A model generated the notes under the pieces. It was not told the origin of the DNA. It saw nothing but the letters and a program-made list of their open reading frames with translations, and searched no databases. 64,000 bases of DNA from Pseudolabrys sp. Root1462 (GTDB lineage Bacteria > Pseudomonadota > Alphaproteobacteria > Rhizobiales > Xanthobacteraceae): contig NZ_LMFS01000001.1 in the NCBI RefSeq assembly GCF_001426945.1, forward strand, positions 706,045 to 770,044, read 5' to 3'. This document shows, one piece after another, positions 60,585 to 64,000 of the stretch. The translations under genes were made by a program, and so were the position numbers. Position 1 is the stretch's first letter. Each line of letters starts with the position of its first letter.

Positions 60585-60694
60585 TGCGGCGTAGCTCAAC
60601 TGGATAGAGCGCCTGCTTTCTACCGATTCTCATCCTCGACAAGGGAGAATTTAGGGGCAGGAGAATGTGGGTTCAAGTCCCGCCGCCGCGCCCA
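60585..60694 (+). tRNA. tRNA gene with a 33-nt insertion in the anticodon arm (Arg-UCU-like)
   Basis: All parts of a tRNA are present. The acceptor pairs TGCGGCG (60585-60591) with CGCCGCG (60684-60690); T8-A9 follow; the D-arm is GCTC-AACTGGATA-GAGC. The anticodon stem pairs CCTGC (60612-60616) with GCAGG (60657-60661); the variable loop is AGAAT; the T-arm is GTGGG-TTCAAGT-CCCGC. Discriminator C and an encoded CCA end at 60694. The anticodon loop spans 40 bases instead of seven. If the loop is TTTCTAC, the anticodon is TCT (Arg) and the insertion is 60624-60656. The insertion folds into a hairpin (ATTCTC / GAGAAT with an inner CCT/AGG). It is far too small for a complete group I intron. It could be a short intron, a degenerate one, or an uncleaved tRNA-like RNA. 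Confidence 0.75.
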
Positions 60695-60710
60695 ATAGGC
60701 AATCGTTCCA

Positions 60711-61565
60711 ATGACAATGCTGAATGACGATCAGTTTGCAGAAAAACACAGCATAGTGAATGAGCTGTTCATTAATACTGCGGATGACAACTATATTGCG
60801 GCGCGCTGGTGCTTCCATGAGAATCTAAATGTCGATTTCTTCTGGCTGGCCGTCCACTGCCTCGAAAAGTATCTCAAGGCGGCGTTGCTCCTGAATGGAC
60901 ATTCATCAAGGTCATATCGTCACGATATTATAAGACTGTACGAGGCCGTGAAGCCCTTGGCGCCAGAGCTATTGCCCAAGACATTAGTCAAGCCGTCCGA
61001 CATGCCCATTAACGTTTGGCGCCAGGAAACGGTCGAGCAATTCGTCAGGCGCCTTTATCGAGATGGGCAAGCTGACAATCGGTATCAGTTGTATGGCTAT
61101 AGCAGGCAAGCCGAAGATCTTTGGAAATTGGACCAACTTGTTTTCAGTGTGCGACGGCTTTGTCAGCCTTTGGAATTGCATTTCTTTGACGAAAAGATCG
61201 TCGGTCTGCCCGACGAAACACGACGCCAAAGAATGTCAAAGGATCACCCATGCTCGTGGGTGTTGCGTGCGAGGTTGGAAGAAACAATCGAAGGCAAACG
61301 CGGCACATCTTTGCAGCATGCGGCTTTAAATTGGAATCGTCCGTTTGCTCCCGAAAACTATAAGCATACTGAAATGGAATATCGATCTTCTGTTCAAAAT
61401 CCGGTCCTTGTCCGACGCATCTACGACCCATTGGCAGGAGGCGCAGAAAATCTTGCTGATGCGGACAGGCTTTGGGATTGGGTGAAATCAAGTATCCAGT
61501 TGCCAAAGGATTTGATCGACGAGATTGAGATCGAACGAGAGAATATGAAAAATAAATATTCATGA
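60711..61565 (+). CDS. HEPN-like domain protein
   Basis: The 284-residue protein has an N-terminal region (about 25-80) that resembles a HEPN domain: NYIAARWCFHENLN, HCLEKYLKAALLLNG and RHDIIRLYEAV. The HEPN-typical RYQLYGYSRQAEDLWKLD follows. The C-terminal half is unrecognised. HEPN proteins are often ribonucleases in toxin-antitoxin or defence systems, some cutting tRNA anticodons. The strict R-x4-6-H catalytic motif is not clear here. It starts 16 bases after the tRNA-like gene, and no ribosome-binding site is obvious. AT-rich composition suggests acquisition. Confidence 0.55.
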   Translation: MTMLNDDQFAEKHSIVNELFINTADDNYIAARWCFHENLNVDFFWLAVHCLEKYLKAALLLNGHSSRSYRHDIIRLYEAVKPLAPELLPKTLVKPSDMPINVWRQETVEQFVRRLYRDGQADNRYQLYGYSRQAEDLWKLDQLVFSVRRLCQPLELHFFDEKIVGLPDETRRQRMSKDHPCSWVLRARLEETIEGKRGTSLQHAALNWNRPFAPENYKHTEMEYRSSVQNPVLVRRIYDPLAGGAENLADADRLWDWVKSSIQLPKDLIDEIEIERENMKNKYS

Positions 61566-61584
61566 AACGGTGCGGGAGGTTTCA

Positions 61585-62187
61585 GTGCCGATAGCTAATG
61601 ACGCCGAACTGGCTCTATCCGTTGCGCATGCAAGTCGACTTGTACAAGATATTCAAGACTACTGCGGAAAAGCGCCGCGCCCCGGGTCGCAGTTCAGTTT
61701 TCCGCGCGGTCTAATCGGCACAGCTGAAGAATACCGCCAAACTTGCCCGGGCTATCTAGACCAGCGGCAGCAATCGAGTTGTGCCTACGGCTTTATGTAT
61801 CTTGACGTTATTTGGTGGCTACTAGCGCGAACCGATTTGTCCGGAATAGCGAAAGAGATGGTAATAAAATCGGCAATCATCACCCTTTCTTCAATTCTGG
61901 AGGCCCTACTCGAAATTTCGGCTGGTGGAATTTTTGCCTCTATAAAGGGCGTAAAGCCCAGGTTAGATAGGGCATGTGAGAACAAATGGATTTCTGAGCA
62001 GGAGCGGGATAGTCTTAAGCAGTTATGGGATCATCGCAACAACGTCCACATTCGTCTTCTTGATACGCACGAATTTAACAAGTATCGGCCTGAGCATTTT
62101 AATGTGCCTCGCCAGGCCTTTGGCGTCCTGATGCAGAATTTGAAGCGCTGGCACGAACGTCGCGAGAGTGGAGAAGCGTTGAAATAG
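61585..62187 (+). CDS. Hypothetical protein with HEPN-like RN..H motif
   Basis: The about 200-residue, mostly helical protein contains LWDHRNNVHIRLLD near residue 150. This resembles the RNxxH-type catalytic motif of HEPN ribonucleases, although the spacing (R-x3-H) is one shorter than the usual R-x4-6-H. The start is a GTG with GGGAGG five bases upstream. It follows the first HEPN-like gene by 19 bases and ends three bases before the convergent helicase gene. It may be a partner toxin, a regulator or an unrelated protein. Confidence 0.5.
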   Translation: MPIANDAELALSVAHASRLVQDIQDYCGKAPRPGSQFSFPRGLIGTAEEYRQTCPGYLDQRQQSSCAYGFMYLDVIWWLLARTDLSGIAKEMVIKSAIITLSSILEALLEISAGGIFASIKGVKPRLDRACENKWISEQERDSLKQLWDHRNNVHIRLLDTHEFNKYRPEHFNVPRQAFGVLMQNLKRWHERRESGEALK

Positions 62188-62190
62188 CCC

Positions 62191-64000
62191 TCACGCCCTC
62201 TCCACAAAACTATCGACCACCCGCTTCTCGCCCGCCTTGTCGAACGCGATGGTCAGCTTGTTGCCGTCCACGGCGGTGACGTTGCCGTTGCCGAATTTCA
62301 GATGAAACACGCGGTCGCCGGGCTTGAAGCTTGAGGCCGGGCCGGACGATTTGGCGATCAGTTCGCCTTCGATGGTCAGCGGCGCGCGGGGTTTGGTGTC
62401 GCGGCGCGGCGCCGTCCTGGGCGCAGACTTGGACGCAGACTTGGGCGGCGCGACGTCATCGCCGTACTCGTCATCCTGATTGAACACGCCGTCCGGCACA
62501 TAACGCGGCGCGCCGTTTTCCGAGAAGCCGCCGGCGCCGCGGCGGCCCTGCGCGCGCTGCCAGCCGGGCGTGGTATATTTCGAGCCGAAGGCGCCGGCCT
62601 CGTCGAAGCGCGACGGGCCGTAGCCCGACATGCCGAAGCCGCCGGTGCCGCCGGCTGCTTCCTTCACCTCGACATGCTCGGCCGGCAGCTCATCGAGAAA
62701 GCGCGACGGGATGTTGCTCTGCCACAGGCCATGCACGCGGCGGTTCGTGGCGAAATAGATCCGGGCGCGCTTGCGCGCGCGCGTGAGGCCGACATGGGCA
62801 AGGCGGCGTTCTTCCTCGAGCCCGGCCTTGCCCTGTTCGTCGAGCGAGCGCTGATGCGGAAACAGGCCTTCCTCCCAGCCGGGCAGGAACACGGTGTCGA
62901 ACTCCAGGCCCTTGGCGGAATGCAGGGTCATGATGCTGACCTTCTGCTCGCTGTCGCCCTCGGCCGTGTCCATCACCAGCGAGATGTGCTCGAGGAAGCC
63001 GGCGAGGTTCTCGAACTCCTCCATCGAGCGCACGAGTTCTTTCAGGTTTTCGAGACGGCCGGCGGCGTCGGCGGAACGATCCTTCTGCCACATCTCGGTG
63101 TAGCCCGACTCGTCGAGCACGATCTCGGCCAGTTCAGTGTGCGGCAGCGTATCCTTCTGCTTGCGCCAGCGCGCGAACGAGTCCATCAGCGCGCGCAGCG
63201 CGTTGCGCGGCTTCGGCTTCATCTCGTCGGTGGACGCCATGATGGCGGCGGCTTCGGCCAGCGGAATGCGTTGCTTGCGCGCGTAGTCGTGCAGCATCTG
63301 CAGGGCGGCGTCGCCGAGGCCGCGCTTGGGCGTATTGACGATGCGCTCGAAGGCGAGATCGTCGGCCGGCTGGGCGATGACGCGCAGATAGGCGAGGGCA
63401 TCGCGGATTTCGGCGCGCTCGTAGAACCGCGGGCCGCCGATGACGCGATAGGGCAGGCCGAGCTGGATGAAGCGCTCTTCGAACTCGCGCATCTGGAACG
63501 AGGCGCGCACCAGGATGGCGATCTCGTCGAGCGGATGATCCTCGCCGCGGTCGCGGGCGTCGCGCTGCATCTGCTCGATCTCTTCGCCGATCGAGCGGGC
63601 CTCTTCCTCCGAGTCCCAGGCGCCGGTGACTTCGACCTTCTCGCCGTCGACGTCCTCGGTGTGCAGCGTCTTGCCGAGGCGGCCTTCGTTGTGCGCGATC
63701 AGGGTCGAAGCGGCGGCGAGGATGTGACCGGTCGAGCGGTAATTGCGTTCGAGGCGGATGACCTTGGCGCCGGGGAAGTCGTGATCGAAGCGCAGGATGT
63801 TGTCGACCTCGGCGCCGCGCCAGCCATAGATCGACTGGTCGTCGTCGCCGACGCAGCAGATGTTTTTCTGCGCGGGCGGCGCGGCGGTCTGCTCCCTCTC
63901 CTCGTCCTTCACGGGGAGAGGGTCGGGGTGAGGGGCAGCTTTGCTTTCATCCGGCGCGTCCCAAGTATCTTCAAGCGACAGCCCCCCCCCCCCCCCCCCC
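62191..64000 (-). CDS. UvrD/PcrA-type DNA helicase, C-terminal part (5' end outside the window)
   Basis: The visible part of this SF1A helicase holds motif III (CVGDDDQSIYGWRGAE), IV (RLERNYRSTGHIL), V (SIMTLHSAKGLEFDTVFL) and VI (AHVGLTRARKRARI). A disordered linker and a Tudor-like C-terminal domain (GDRVFHLKFGNGNVTAVDG) follow. Walker A and motif II would lie beyond the window. Just before motif III the frame reads AAPHPDPLPVKDEEREQ, encoded by a REP-type repeat inserted in frame. The last in-frame start, a GTG at 63912, is inside that repeat and is not the true start. The final 19 bases are a poly-C run and should not be trusted. Confidence 0.88.
   Translation of the reverse strand, partial: GGGGGGLSLEDTWDAPDESKAAPHPDPLPVKDEEREQTAAPPAQKNICCVGDDDQSIYGWRGAEVDNILRFDHDFPGAKVIRLERNYRSTGHILAAASTLIAHNEGRLGKTLHTEDVDGEKVEVTGAWDSEEEARSIGEEIEQMQRDARDRGEDHPLDEIAILVRASFQMREFEERFIQLGLPYRVIGGPRFYERAEIRDALAYLRVIAQPADDLAFERIVNTPKRGLGDAALQMLHDYARKQRIPLAEAAAIMASTDEMKPKPRNALRALMDSFARWRKQKDTLPHTELAEIVLDESGYTEMWQKDRSADAAGRLENLKELVRSMEEFENLAGFLEHISLVMDTAEGDSEQKVSIMTLHSAKGLEFDTVFLPGWEEGLFPHQRSLDEQGKAGLEEERRLAHVGLTRARKRARIYFATNRRVHGLWQSNIPSRFLDELPAEHVEVKEAAGGTGGFGMSGYGPSRFDEAGAFGSKYTTPGWQRAQGRRGAGGFSENGAPRYVPDGVFNQDDEYGDDVAPPKSASKSAPRTAPRRDTKPRAPLTIEGELIAKSSGPASSFKPGDRVFHLKFGNGNVTAVDGNKLTIAFDKAGEKRVVDSFVERA
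63894..63922. repeat. REP-type palindrome inside the helicase gene
   Basis: CCCTCTCC (63894-63901) and GGAGAGGG (63915-63922) form an eight-base stem around TCGTCCTTCACGG. The flanking CCTCACCCCGACC (minus strand) completes a repeat type common between genes in Bradyrhizobiaceae. Here it is translated in frame. Confidence 0.75.
63982..64000. other. Poly-C run at the window end
   Basis: Nineteen consecutive Cs end the window inside a coding gene. This is more likely an assembly or sequencing edge than biology. Confidence 0.8.

Noticed and set aside
60612..60661. A complete group I intron in the tRNA
   Set aside because: Thirty-three bases cannot hold a group I catalytic core; only a remnant is possible.
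60585..60694. The tRNA as an integration (att) site with a repeated 3' end
   Set aside because: I found no second copy of the tRNA 3' end near either edge of the accessory segment and no integrase gene, so integration at this tRNA is not supported.
63982..64000. Poly-C tract as a phase-variable repeat
   Set aside because: It lies exactly at the window end and would interrupt a housekeeping helicase; an assembly edge is the simpler reading.

Overview
The window reads as one chromosomal stretch of a GC-rich alphaproteobacterium, most likely in the Rhizobiales/Hyphomicrobiales and near the Bradyrhizobiaceae or Xanthobacteraceae. The grounds are a complete alphaproteobacterial division and cell-wall (dcw) cluster ending ftsQ-ftsA-ftsZ, CtrA-like TTAA-N7-TTAA motifs, a DUF3309 microprotein, REP-like GTCATGxCCGG palindromes between genes, and a class A RNase P RNA. 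The family-level placement is an inference.

Layout. 1-5.8 kb: a membrane GGDEF/EAL protein, then a NEW3-domain protein with an ABC exporter. 5.8-13.4 kb: a fused hydantoinase/oxoprolinase, a divergent MarR-type regulator, and a complete TRAP transporter (DctQ, DctM, DctP) that may bring in a related substrate. 13.2-15.4 kb: a DUF3309 protein and a proline-rich OmpA-family protein. 15.6-19.6 kb: a three-gene signalling operon (HisKA-REC-adenylate cyclase, hybrid histidine kinase, single-domain response regulator). 19.7-20.1 kb: rnpB on the minus strand. 20.3-24.1 kb: LysR and AraC regulators, small metabolic genes and an AmpD-type amidase.

24.4-47.3 kb: the dcw cluster, in the order rsmH, ftsL, ftsI, murE, murF, mraY, murD, [four-gene insert], ftsW, murG, murC, murB, ddl, ftsQ, ftsA, ftsZ. 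It builds lipid II and the divisome. The four genes between murD and ftsW encode an LspA-like peptidase, a divergent Lgt-like protein, a LamG-type secreted protein with a possible lipobox, and a permuted papain-fold (YiiX-like) protein. Two antisense genes (a four-cysteine secreted microprotein and a DUF4239 membrane protein) flank murB. No mraZ is visible upstream of rsmH.

47.6-59.6 kb: envelope and repair genes lpxC, bamD, recN, ligA, an M24 aminopeptidase, prmA, an L,D-transpeptidase, a CAP-domain protein and an RlpA-like protein, with several small genes and REP-like repeats.

59.7-62.2 kb: a short accessory segment, AT-richer than its surroundings. It holds a decayed fragment of the CAP gene, a phage-type helix-turn-helix gene, a tRNA gene whose anticodon arm carries a 33-nt insertion, and two HEPN-like genes. 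This is the most unusual part of the window: an expanded-anticodon tRNA packed within 20 bases of candidate HEPN ribonuclease genes. 62.2-64.0 kb: the C-terminal part of a UvrD/PcrA helicase containing an in-frame REP-derived insertion. The last 19 bases are a poly-C run that looks like an assembly edge.
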